The notes below the pieces were generated by a model. The model did no database searches. It was not told the origin of the DNA and saw only the letters and a program-made list of their open reading frames with translations. From an uncultured Traorella sp. (GTDB taxonomy: Bacteria; Bacillota_I; Bacilli_A; Erysipelotrichales; Erysipelotrichaceae), in the NCBI GenBank assembly GCA_945919165.1, contig CAMEIZ010000034.1:1-13124 (forward strand): 13,124 nucleotides of DNA. The letters run 5' to 3'. Below, one piece after another: positions 6,164 to 12,736 of this stretch. Position 1 is the stretch's first letter. Each line of letters starts with the position of its first letter. A program made the position numbers and the translations under genes.

Positions 6164-6910
6164 ATGTCAAAATTCTCGTTAAATGAAGTCAGCGAACTAC
6201 TTCAGATCCCAAAATCCACTCTTCGCTATTGGGAAAAAGAAAAACTCATTCATTCCCAACGTAATCCAGATAACGATTATCGCAGCTATACAGTTGATGA
6301 CATGGTAGTCATTATAGATATTATGTTTTACCGAAATCTCAACGTCTCAGTCGATACACTGAAAAATCTCTATGGGCTTTCCATTGATCAACATATTTCG
6401 CTTTTACAAAATAATGAACAAGAAATCAATAAAAAAATTCAACAATTATTAACAATTAAAAAAAATATTCAAAAAAGAGCCTTTAATCTAAAACAATGTC
6501 AAAACTTTCAAAAAAACATTTTTGATCAATTTGAACCTGATTTTTTTGAAATTCAACCAATGTCGCTAAAAAACAAAGAACAAACATTGGCTTATTTGCA
6601 TGACCAAAATCTCTTGTCTATCGTTTTTTCACCCTATGATACCTATATTAAATCCTTTGGACTTCTTCATAAAGAAGTATCAAATAATAAAGATATATTA
6701 TGGGCAAAAGATCATCAAGCTGTTTATATTCCTTGTATAGTAATCATCACTGAACAATTCATTGAACGTGATTCCATTGATGAGAAAATTGAGTTTGCTC
6801 AAAGCCATAATATGGAAGTCAAGCGAATCATTGGTCATTATCTTGTCAGTGACAAAAACAAAGATTATTATCAGTGTTGGCTTGAAGCAGTTGAAAAAAA
6901 CGAGTTCTAA
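6164..6910 (+). CDS. MerR-family transcriptional regulator with a long effector domain
   Basis: A 248-residue DNA-binding regulator. Residues 4-24 form the MerR winged-helix HTH (FSLNEVSELLQIPKSTLRYWEKE), the wing follows (NDYRSYTVDDM, about 37-47), and a hydrophilic coiled coil spans about 75-115 (EQEINKKIQQLLTIKKNIQKR). Residues from about 120 to the end form a C-terminal domain that I do not recognise with confidence. It has several strand-like stretches and no metal-binding cysteine pattern, so a small-molecule sensor is more likely than a metal sensor; a GyrI-like fold is one option. The gene is divergent from the PTS operon, whose promoter has the 19-bp spacer and dyad that MerR proteins act on. 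I infer it activates that operon in response to the sugar or a derivative. Confidence 0.85.
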   Translation: MSKFSLNEVSELLQIPKSTLRYWEKEKLIHSQRNPDNDYRSYTVDDMVVIIDIMFYRNLNVSVDTLKNLYGLSIDQHISLLQNNEQEINKKIQQLLTIKKNIQKRAFNLKQCQNFQKNIFDQFEPDFFEIQPMSLKNKEQTLAYLHDQNLLSIVFSPYDTYIKSFGLLHKEVSNNKDILWAKDHQAVYIPCIVIITEQFIERDSIDEKIEFAQSHNMEVKRIIGHYLVSDKNKDYYQCWLEAVEKNEF

Positions 6911-6911
6911 C

Positions 6912-6956
6912 TTAATATAACAAAAGGAGGATCAACACCTCCTTTTATTATATTAA
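6912..6956. terminator. Shared bidirectional hairpin between convergent regulator genes
   Basis: AAAAGGAGG (6922-6930) pairs with CCTCCTTTT (6938-6946) around a 7-base loop. After one mismatch the stem continues with TAATATAA/TTATATTA plus one more pair, giving about 18 pairs. Only four T follow the GC core, but the A-rich left arm gives the mirror-image run on the other strand. It lies between the ends of the MerR-family gene (6910) and the TetR gene (6962), so it can serve both. Confidence 0.75.
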
Positions 6957-6961
6957 ATTGA

Positions 6962-7540
6962 TTACGATTCTTTTTTCTGTATCGGAAGTTTCTTCAGGTA
7001 ATTTTCGGTCATTTCAATAAACTGATCCGTATTTACCATTGGATTTTTCATCATATCATGCATCATCATACCGTCTGATAATATTAATAACATCCATGCT
7101 AAATAATCCGGATCAAGATTACTCTTTAACGATATCTTGGAAGCAATTAATTGTGCAAATTTCGTATAGCGTTCTAATAGTTTTTCACGAATTATTTCAT
7201 TTCCGCTGATGGCTTCAAAGAAAAAGTGAAAACGCATAGGTGCTGTTTTTATATCACGTTCAAGTACATATTTGATCAGACGATGAAGTGATGTATCTTT
7301 GCTTTCATCATTTGTCCAATTCAAAAAATCCTGCCATTGTTGATCTAAATAACGATCCATAATCGCAAATAAAAGATCATCTTTGTTATTGAAATGATAA
7401 TAAAGAGTTCCCTTTGAAATACCACATATTTGCGAAATCTCTCCTAACGAAATCTCGGAAAATGATTTTTCTTTCAGAAGCTGTTCACAGGTATTTATAA
7501 TTGATTCACGTATATTGTCTTGTTTTCTTGGTGCTGCCAT
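6962..7540 (-). CDS. TetR/AcrR-family transcriptional regulator
   Basis: A 192-residue one-component regulator. The N-terminal DNA-binding domain is typical: helix 1 (NIRESIINTCEQLLKEKSFSEISL), then the HTH with ISQICGISKGTLYYHFNNKDDLL (about 35-57), the strongest TetR signature. The rest is a helical ligand and dimer domain with no recognisable ligand class; it contains the hydrophobic, Met-rich stretch WMLLILSDGMMMHDMMKN. It starts at ATG 7540 behind GAGGTAAC and is divergent from the flavoenzyme operon, with a 130-bp region between them that contains dyads near that operon's start point. The likely role is repression of the operon at 7671 and perhaps of itself, relieved by a substrate or intermediate. 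This is inferred from position only. Confidence 0.9.
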   Translation of the reverse strand: MAAPRKQDNIRESIINTCEQLLKEKSFSEISLGEISQICGISKGTLYYHFNNKDDLLFAIMDRYLDQQWQDFLNWTNDESKDTSLHRLIKYVLERDIKTAPMRFHFFFEAISGNEIIREKLLERYTKFAQLIASKISLKSNLDPDYLAWMLLILSDGMMMHDMMKNPMVNTDQFIEMTENYLKKLPIQKKES

Positions 7541-7593
7541 ATTAGTTACCTCAGCTTCATCTTATCATAGAAAAGGAACTAGGAAAAGCAGTA

Positions 7594-7622
7594 TTGACAA
7601 AATGAAAGCGCTTTTATATAAT
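7594..7622 (+). promoter_or_regulatory. Consensus sigma-A promoter of the flavoenzyme operon
   Basis: TTGACA (7594-7599) and TATAAT (7617-7622) are both perfect hexamers with a 17-bp spacer, so this is a very strong promoter. Start point near 7629. Such strength usually goes with tight repression, which fits the cre in the spacer and the dyads around the start. Confidence 0.85.
7602..7616 (+). promoter_or_regulatory. cre-like site in the promoter spacer
   Basis: ATGAAAGCGCTTTTA fits the cre consensus WTGNAANCGNWNNCW at all fixed positions but one (T for the second C). Its core AAAGCGCTTT is a perfect palindrome. Lying between -35 and -10, bound CcpA would exclude RNA polymerase. Confidence 0.6.
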
Positions 7623-7631
7623 TGGATTATA
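7617..7631. promoter_or_regulatory. Perfect 6-3-6 palindrome over -10 and start, candidate TetR operator
   Basis: TATAATTGGATTATA is a perfect inverted repeat that includes the whole -10 hexamer and reaches the start point. Its size and position suit a TetR-family operator. The A+T-rich composition makes chance symmetry possible, so this is a candidate only. Confidence 0.4.
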
Positions 7632-7665
7632 AGTCGGTTACTTGTACGACTAATGATGGGAGTCG
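7632..7665 (+). promoter_or_regulatory. Three AGTCG/CGACT half-sites in the operon leader
   Basis: AGTCG (7632-7636), CGACT (7647-7651) and AGTCG (7661-7665) alternate in orientation. The first two form a 20-bp dyad that could bind a dimeric regulator. In RNA the middle element could pair with either neighbour, and the second pairing takes in part of the GGGAG ribosome binding site (7658-7662). Confidence 0.4.
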
Positions 7666-7670
7666 ACATA

Positions 7671-9398
7671 ATGGAGAAAAAAATAGCAGATTTACAAAAG
7701 AAACTCGATCAAAAATATCCTGGCTGTATCCAGGTAGAATTGGATCAGAGTCGAATCGTTCTGACAGGTGTCATGAATTCCTGGGAGGATATTATTGACG
7801 CATGCAAGATGTGTGTCCAAAAAGATAAAAATATCCATGTCGTGAATCATATTGAACTCAAAGGTGTAAAAAAGCCTCAAATGAGAATCAGCAGTATTCA
7901 GGACACCAAGTATGATGGAAGACATTGTGATGTCCTGATTATCGGAGGCGGTATCTCAGGTGCCAGCATTGCCCGTGAATTAAGCCGTTATAAACTGGAT
8001 ATTCTTCTTGTAGAAAAAGAAAGTGATCTGGCCATGCAGGCTAGCGGCAGAAATGATGGTGAGATTCATCCCGGAGTTGATTTAAACAAAGGATCTTTGA
8101 AGCAGAAATATGTTGTAAAGTCGAATCGCAGCTTTGATCAGCTTTGTCAGGAATTAGATGTTCCTTTCAAACGTGTAGGTCAAATTGTCGGATTCAAAGA
8201 TAAAAAGCTCTACCCTATTATATGGGCTTATGCTATGCAGCGAAAATATATTTGTGGTGTAGATGATACTTGTCTCATTTCAAGAAAAAAAATCAAGGAA
8301 TTAGAACCAAATTTAAGTGATGACATTCAATTTGGATTATATAACCCGATGGCAGGCAGTGTTTCTCCTTATGGATTAACGATTGCCTATGGTGAGAATG
8401 CTATTCAAAATGGTGTCGAAATCGCCTTAAATACGGCTGTTCTTTCCATGGAAGTAAATAATCACAAAATCATTCGTGTGACCACTAACAGAGGAATGAT
8501 TTATCCTGATATAGTGATCAATGCTGCCGGTGTTTTTGCTGATGATATCGCAAAAATGGCAGATGATGAATTCTTCTCGATTCATCCAAGAAAAGGCACT
8601 GATTCTATTTTGGATTTGAAAGCCGGAAAAATGATTTCTTCAATCGTTTCTACAAAAACATTGAAAAAAGACAATTCTCATTCAAAAGGAGGCGGAATTG
8701 TCCATACCGTTCATGACAATCTTTTGATTGGACCAGATGCAATTGAAACCTATGAAAAAGAAAACTTTGCGACTGAAAGAAAAAGTATTGATCAGGTTTT
8801 CTCTAAACATCAAAAAACATCCAATATTCGTCAAAGTGATATTATCACCTACTTTACCGGAGTCAGAGCTGCAACATTTGAAGAAGACTTCGTGATTGAA
8901 AAAGGCCGAAATACAAAAAACATCGTACATTGTGCCGGTATCCAATCACCTGGTTTGACAACAGCGCCAGCTGTCTCAAAAGATGTTGTAAAGATGACAA
9001 TAGACTTATTAAGTGAACACAAAACAGTAGAAAAAAATGAACTGTTCAATCCTATCCGTAAAGGAATTCCAGATTTAAAACATATGGATCTTAAAAAAAG
9101 AAATGAGCTGATTCAAAAGAATCCGGATTATGGAATCATTATCTGTCGATGTGAAGAAATCAGCAAAGGTGAAATTCTGGATGCACTTAATTCTGTACTT
9201 GAAGTTACAACCATTGATGGTGTTAAAAAACGTGTTCGTCCTGGAATGGGACGCTGTCAGGGAGGATTCTGTATGCCATTAGTTGCGAAAATTATCAGCG
9301 AGTATAAAAACATTCCTCTTTCTGAAGTAAGAAAAAGCGGAGCTGATTCGATCATTTCCTATGGAAAAACAAAGGAGAATACAGATGAAACAATATGA
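7671..9398 (+). CDS. GlpA-like FAD-dependent dehydrogenase with BFD-type [2Fe-2S] domain
   Basis: A 575-residue flavoprotein related to anaerobic glycerol-3-phosphate dehydrogenase GlpA and the wider DAO family. Residues 1-65 resemble a BON-like domain (VELDQSRIVLTGVMNSWEDI...VVNHIEL). The FAD-binding domain starts at about 86 with the dinucleotide motif GGGISG (92-97) and E115, then SGRNDGEIHPGVD (125-137). The CAGIQSPGLTTAPA loop (421-434) closes the FAD site. Residues 487-545 form a BFD-like domain with four cysteines (C492, C494, C529, C534) that should hold a [2Fe-2S] cluster. The ATG at 7671 follows GGGAG; in-frame codons back to 7515 run across the promoter and into the TetR gene, so they are not used. 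First gene of the operon. Glycerol 3-phosphate is the best-guess substrate, not proven. Confidence 0.87.
   Translation: MEKKIADLQKKLDQKYPGCIQVELDQSRIVLTGVMNSWEDIIDACKMCVQKDKNIHVVNHIELKGVKKPQMRISSIQDTKYDGRHCDVLIIGGGISGASIARELSRYKLDILLVEKESDLAMQASGRNDGEIHPGVDLNKGSLKQKYVVKSNRSFDQLCQELDVPFKRVGQIVGFKDKKLYPIIWAYAMQRKYICGVDDTCLISRKKIKELEPNLSDDIQFGLYNPMAGSVSPYGLTIAYGENAIQNGVEIALNTAVLSMEVNNHKIIRVTTNRGMIYPDIVINAAGVFADDIAKMADDEFFSIHPRKGTDSILDLKAGKMISSIVSTKTLKKDNSHSKGGGIVHTVHDNLLIGPDAIETYEKENFATERKSIDQVFSKHQKTSNIRQSDIITYFTGVRAATFEEDFVIEKGRNTKNIVHCAGIQSPGLTTAPAVSKDVVKMTIDLLSEHKTVEKNELFNPIRKGIPDLKHMDLKKRNELIQKNPDYGIIICRCEEISKGEILDALNSVLEVTTIDGVKKRVRPGMGRCQGGFCMPLVAKIISEYKNIPLSEVRKSGADSIISYGKTKENTDETI
9371..9377 (+). 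promoter_or_regulatory. Ribosome binding site that fixes the start of the second flavoenzyme
   Basis: AAAGGAG lies seven bases before the ATG at 9385 and downstream of another in-frame ATG at 9361, which it therefore excludes. Confidence 0.8.
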
Positions 9399-10641
9399 TA
9401 CCTTAGTTATTGGAGGAGGACCTGCCGGACTGGCAGCGGCAATTGGCGCAAAAAAAGAAAATGGTGAAGTTCTTCTTTTAGAACGAGAACAACGTCTTGG
9501 AGGCATTTTGAAACAATGTATACATGATGGTTTTGGATTGATACAGTTTAAAGAACGTCTCAGTGGTCCGGAATATGTTGAACGATTTATTCAAGAATTT
9601 CTAAGCTTAAACATTGATTATGAAACTTTGGCGTTTGTCATTAAGATTGACAAAAAAGAAGGATTCTATCATGTCAGCTATGTCAGCAAAAAAGGAGTTT
9701 GTGAAGTTACTGTCAGATCACTGATCATTGCCACTGGATGTCGTGAAAGAACAGCCAAACAGATTCAGATTCACGGAACTCGACCAAGCGGTGTCTTTAC
9801 TGCCGGATGTGCTCAGCATTTTGTTAATTTGCTGGGAGAAAAAATCGGAAACAAATGTGTTATTTTAGGAAGCGGAGATATCGGTTTGATCATGGCACGA
9901 CGTCTGACACTTGAAGGCATGAAGGTATTAGGGGTTTATGAAGCAAAAGCTACTCCTTCCGGATTAACTCGAAATCTTGTACAGTGCCTGGAAGATTATC
10001 AGATTCCGCTATACTTGAGTCATACTGTTACAAGAGTATTTGGAGAAGAAAGATTAAATGCCGTCGAAATCATGCAAGTCGATGAAAAAATGAGACCGAT
10101 AGAAGGTACTCAAGAAATCGTAGAATGTGATACACTGATTCTTTCTGTTGGATTGATTCCTGAAAATGAAATAACTGAATCATTAGGAATTGCTTTGGAT
10201 CTAAAAACCAAAGGTCCTTATGTTGATGATTATTTTATGAGCAGTTTAGAGAATGTATACATCTGCGGAAATGCACTTCATGTAAATGACTTAGTCGACT
10301 ATGTCAGTGAGAGTGGTCTGATAGCAGGAAAAAACAGCATGCGTCAGCATGTATCCACTCAATCAGTATCCATTGATCTCTCAGATGACTTTCTTTATTT
10401 AGTCCCTCAGCGTGTAAGTGTTCATGATGTACAAGAATCCATGTTTTATTTCAGAGCTAAAAAAGAGATGAAAGCAGCTGATCTGCTTGTAAAAGTCAAT
10501 GGAAAAGAAATCATGAAAAGACGCTATAAAAACCTAAAACCACCTGAAATGGAAAAAATAAAGGTAAAATGGGAAATGGGAAAAATCAGTGAAAATGATC
10601 ATATTGAGATAGAACTTAAGGAGGATTTATGCGTGAAATGA
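9385..10641 (+). CDS. NAD(P)/FAD-dependent oxidoreductase, operon partner of the GlpA-like enzyme
   Basis: A 418-residue pyridine-nucleotide-disulfide-reductase-fold protein without a redox-active CxxC disulfide. The FAD site is G10-G-G-P-A-G15 with E33 at the end of the second strand. A second Rossmann motif, GSGDIG (162-167), binds NAD(P). ATGCRERT (117-123) and TRPSGVFTAGCAQ (132-144) are typical of the subgroup related to the HcnB and opine or sarcosine oxidase alpha subunits. A further FAD contact is YICGNALHV (292-300). The last 80 residues are variable. It overlaps the previous gene by 14 bp, so the two are translationally coupled and probably form a complex in which electrons pass from the GlpA-like subunit to NAD(P) or a quinone. 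From general knowledge, this trio with DUF1667 accompanies glycerol kinases in several anaerobes. Confidence 0.88.
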   Translation: MKQYDTLVIGGGPAGLAAAIGAKKENGEVLLLEREQRLGGILKQCIHDGFGLIQFKERLSGPEYVERFIQEFLSLNIDYETLAFVIKIDKKEGFYHVSYVSKKGVCEVTVRSLIIATGCRERTAKQIQIHGTRPSGVFTAGCAQHFVNLLGEKIGNKCVILGSGDIGLIMARRLTLEGMKVLGVYEAKATPSGLTRNLVQCLEDYQIPLYLSHTVTRVFGEERLNAVEIMQVDEKMRPIEGTQEIVECDTLILSVGLIPENEITESLGIALDLKTKGPYVDDYFMSSLENVYICGNALHVNDLVDYVSESGLIAGKNSMRQHVSTQSVSIDLSDDFLYLVPQRVSVHDVQESMFYFRAKKEMKAADLLVKVNGKEIMKRRYKNLKPPEMEKIKVKWEMGKISENDHIEIELKEDLCVK

Positions 10642-10997
10642 CATGTATTGTGTGTCCCAACGGATGCCATTTAACTGTTAATGAGACAAATGATGAAATC
10701 TTGGTTAAAGGAAATCTTTGCCCAAGAGGAAAAGATTTTGCCATTCAAGAAATTCATCATCCCATGCGAACAATCACTTCTACTGTAAAAACTGTTTATA
10801 AAGAGGTTCCAACAATTCCAATCAAAGTATCAAAAGAATTCCCAAAAGAGAGAATCTTTGATGTCATGAATCAAATCAATCATATTCAGGTAGATTATGT
10901 TGCCCAACAGGGTGATGTGTTAATGGAAAATGTATTGGGACTAGGAATTAATATTGTAGTAACAAGTAATATATTAAAGGAGACAATTCATGAGTAA
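10629..10997 (+). CDS. DUF1667 four-cysteine protein
   Basis: A 122-residue cytoplasmic protein of the DUF1667 family. The N-terminus is a compact metal or Fe-S motif: C6-x2-C9-P-N-G-C13, then GNLCPRG with C31, in the style of the molybdopterin oxidoreductase cluster domain. The rest has a PMRTITSTVK segment and a short alpha/beta tail. The ATG at 10629 has AAGGAGG only four bases ahead, a tight but usable spacing; a second ATG at 10638 would be 13 bases away. It overlaps the previous gene by 13 bp and the next by 8 bp. Family members are regularly found beside GlpA-like and NAD(P)/FAD oxidoreductases. A role as an electron-transfer subunit of that complex is plausible but unproven. Confidence 0.85.
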   Translation: MREMTCIVCPNGCHLTVNETNDEILVKGNLCPRGKDFAIQEIHHPMRTITSTVKTVYKEVPTIPIKVSKEFPKERIFDVMNQINHIQVDYVAQQGDVLMENVLGLGINIVVTSNILKETIHE

Positions 10998-12729
10998 ACC
11001 ATATAAAGATTTTGAACCAAAATGGGTGAAAGAAGCCGCACCGGCTGATTCTTATCGTTCTATTTTCAGATGGGGTGATCCAGAATTTGTGAAATATCCA
11101 AAGGAATCACTCTATAAAATGATGAAAGAAAAATTTCAGATGAGTGATGAAGATTTTAAAGAATATGATGGCAGTATTGGAATGGAAAAAGTTGAGCTGA
11201 ATATTCCTTCTAAAATGGATCCTCAGCATATCAAAGCATTTCAAGAGATGCTAGGTGAAGAAAATGTCACAACCGAAGATTATCCAAGACTTGCTGTCGC
11301 ATATGGAAAAACAGGTTATGATGCTTTGCGTTTACGTCATCACCAGTTTGATTCTCTGCCGGATGTTGTTCTTTATCCAAAAGAAACAAACGAGGTAGAA
11401 GAAATCGTTGCATACGCTTCAAAACACAAAATTCCCCTTTATGTTTATGGAGGAGGAAGCAGTGTTACGCGTGGTGTTGAACCAACTCTAGGAGGAATCT
11501 CTTTAGATATGCGCAAGCATTTCAATAAAGTGCTGTCTTTTAATGAAACTGATCAGACAATTACCGTTCAGGCAGGTATTTCCGGACCTGACCTTGAAAA
11601 AGCACTGAATGAAGCTCCTGAAAGATTCCACGCTGAAAGAAGATATACCTGCGGTCATTTCCCTCAGTCCTTTGAATATTCAAGCGTTGGTGGATGGGTT
11701 GTAACTCGAGGTGCAGGACAAAATTCTACTTATTATGGCTGCATCACCGATATTGTTATGGGACAAAAATACGCCACACCAATCGGAACAATCAAAACCT
11801 CTACTTATCCGCGTGAAGCAACCGGACCTAATCTTAATCAAATTATGATGGGTAGTGAAGGAGCCTTTGGTGTTCTTACAGAAGTTACTTTGAAAGTATT
11901 CCGTTATCAGCCGGAAACAAGAAAACGTTTCTCTTATATTTTTAAAGACTGGACCATCGCTCAGAAAGCTGCTCGAGAAATGATGCAGTGTGAAGCCGGT
12001 TTTGCTTCTGTTTTCCGTCTTTCTGATCCAGAAGAAACAAATCTGATGCTGCGATTGTATAATGTAGATGAAACCGTTCTTTGGAATCTTTTAGATGTTC
12101 GCGGATATAAAGATATGGAACGCTGTCTGTTTTTAGGATTTACTGATGGTGAAAAGGGATTCTCTAAAAATGTTGCGAAAAACATCAAACGCATTGCACA
12201 TAAATACGGCGGAATGTCCTTAACATCCTTTGTAACCAAGAGCTGGGAAAAAGGTCGTTTCAATGATCCATATTTAAGAGATACGATGCTGGATTTCGGC
12301 ATCATGACAGATACTCTTGAATGTACCGTTCACTGGTCAAATATGGAACAGGTACATCATGATGTTCGTGAAGTATGCCATGCTTTACCAAATACGATTG
12401 TGACAACACATATGTCTCACTGCTATCCTCAGGGAGCGAATCTTTATTTCATATTCATTACTAAAATGAATGATGCGGAAGAATTCAGAAAATATCATGC
12501 TACAATTCTAGATGCCATTCAGAAATCAAAAGCTTCTATGAGCCATCATCATGGTATTGGAAAAATGTTTGGACCGTGGCTGGAAGGAAATCTTGGAAGA
12601 ACGGAATATGGTGTATTCAAAGTGCTTAAAGATTACTTTGATCCGGATAACATCATGAATCCGGGCGGAACTTTAGGCTTAGATTTGAAAGAAGAGGAAA
12701 AGCGTTTCCTTCGCGATGATATCCAGTAG
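10990..12729 (+). CDS. AGPS-like FAD-binding oxidase/dehydrogenase (VAO family, COG0277)
   Basis: A 579-residue flavoprotein of the vanillyl-alcohol-oxidase fold, closest in motif content to alkyl-dihydroxyacetonephosphate synthase. The FAD PP-loop is YVYGGGSSVTRG (151-162). The pyrophosphate and isoalloxazine contact region reads TCGHFPQSFEYSSVGG (220-235) followed by WVVTRGAGQNSTYYG. Near the C-terminus is SHHHGIGK (518-525), the triple histidine that AGPS uses for catalysis, and the usual closing DPDNIMNPGG (551-560). No signal peptide or membrane span. It starts inside the DUF1667 stop region (ATGAGTAA) behind AAGGAG. AGPS makes the ether bond in eukaryotic ether lipids; bacterial relatives also include D-lactate and glycolate-type dehydrogenases. 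In this operon, oxidation of a phosphorylated or hydroxy-acid substrate seems more likely than ether-lipid synthesis, but this is open. Confidence 0.88.
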   Translation: MSKPYKDFEPKWVKEAAPADSYRSIFRWGDPEFVKYPKESLYKMMKEKFQMSDEDFKEYDGSIGMEKVELNIPSKMDPQHIKAFQEMLGEENVTTEDYPRLAVAYGKTGYDALRLRHHQFDSLPDVVLYPKETNEVEEIVAYASKHKIPLYVYGGGSSVTRGVEPTLGGISLDMRKHFNKVLSFNETDQTITVQAGISGPDLEKALNEAPERFHAERRYTCGHFPQSFEYSSVGGWVVTRGAGQNSTYYGCITDIVMGQKYATPIGTIKTSTYPREATGPNLNQIMMGSEGAFGVLTEVTLKVFRYQPETRKRFSYIFKDWTIAQKAAREMMQCEAGFASVFRLSDPEETNLMLRLYNVDETVLWNLLDVRGYKDMERCLFLGFTDGEKGFSKNVAKNIKRIAHKYGGMSLTSFVTKSWEKGRFNDPYLRDTMLDFGIMTDTLECTVHWSNMEQVHHDVREVCHALPNTIVTTHMSHCYPQGANLYFIFITKMNDAEEFRKYHATILDAIQKSKASMSHHHGIGKMFGPWLEGNLGRTEYGVFKVLKDYFDPDNIMNPGGTLGLDLKEEEKRFLRDDIQ

Positions 12730-12736
12730 GTGAATT

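Noticed and set aside
7541..7593. A promoter for the TetR gene
   Set aside because: A TATGAT is present on the minus strand (about 7571-7566), but no acceptable -35 is found at 16-18 bp. I could not support a definite call.
7515..7670. A long N-terminal extension of the GlpA-like gene, open from 7515
   Set aside because: It would overlap the start of the TetR gene and run through the consensus promoter and cre. The ATG at 7671 has a proper ribosome binding site.
8682..8945. Minus-strand open frames inside the flavoenzyme operon (also near 7692, 8849, 9279 and 11961), and plus-strand frames inside the PTS operon (709, 1393, 3844)
   Set aside because: Their translations match no family I know, none has a convincing ribosome binding site, and each lies wholly or almost wholly within strongly recognised genes on the other strand.
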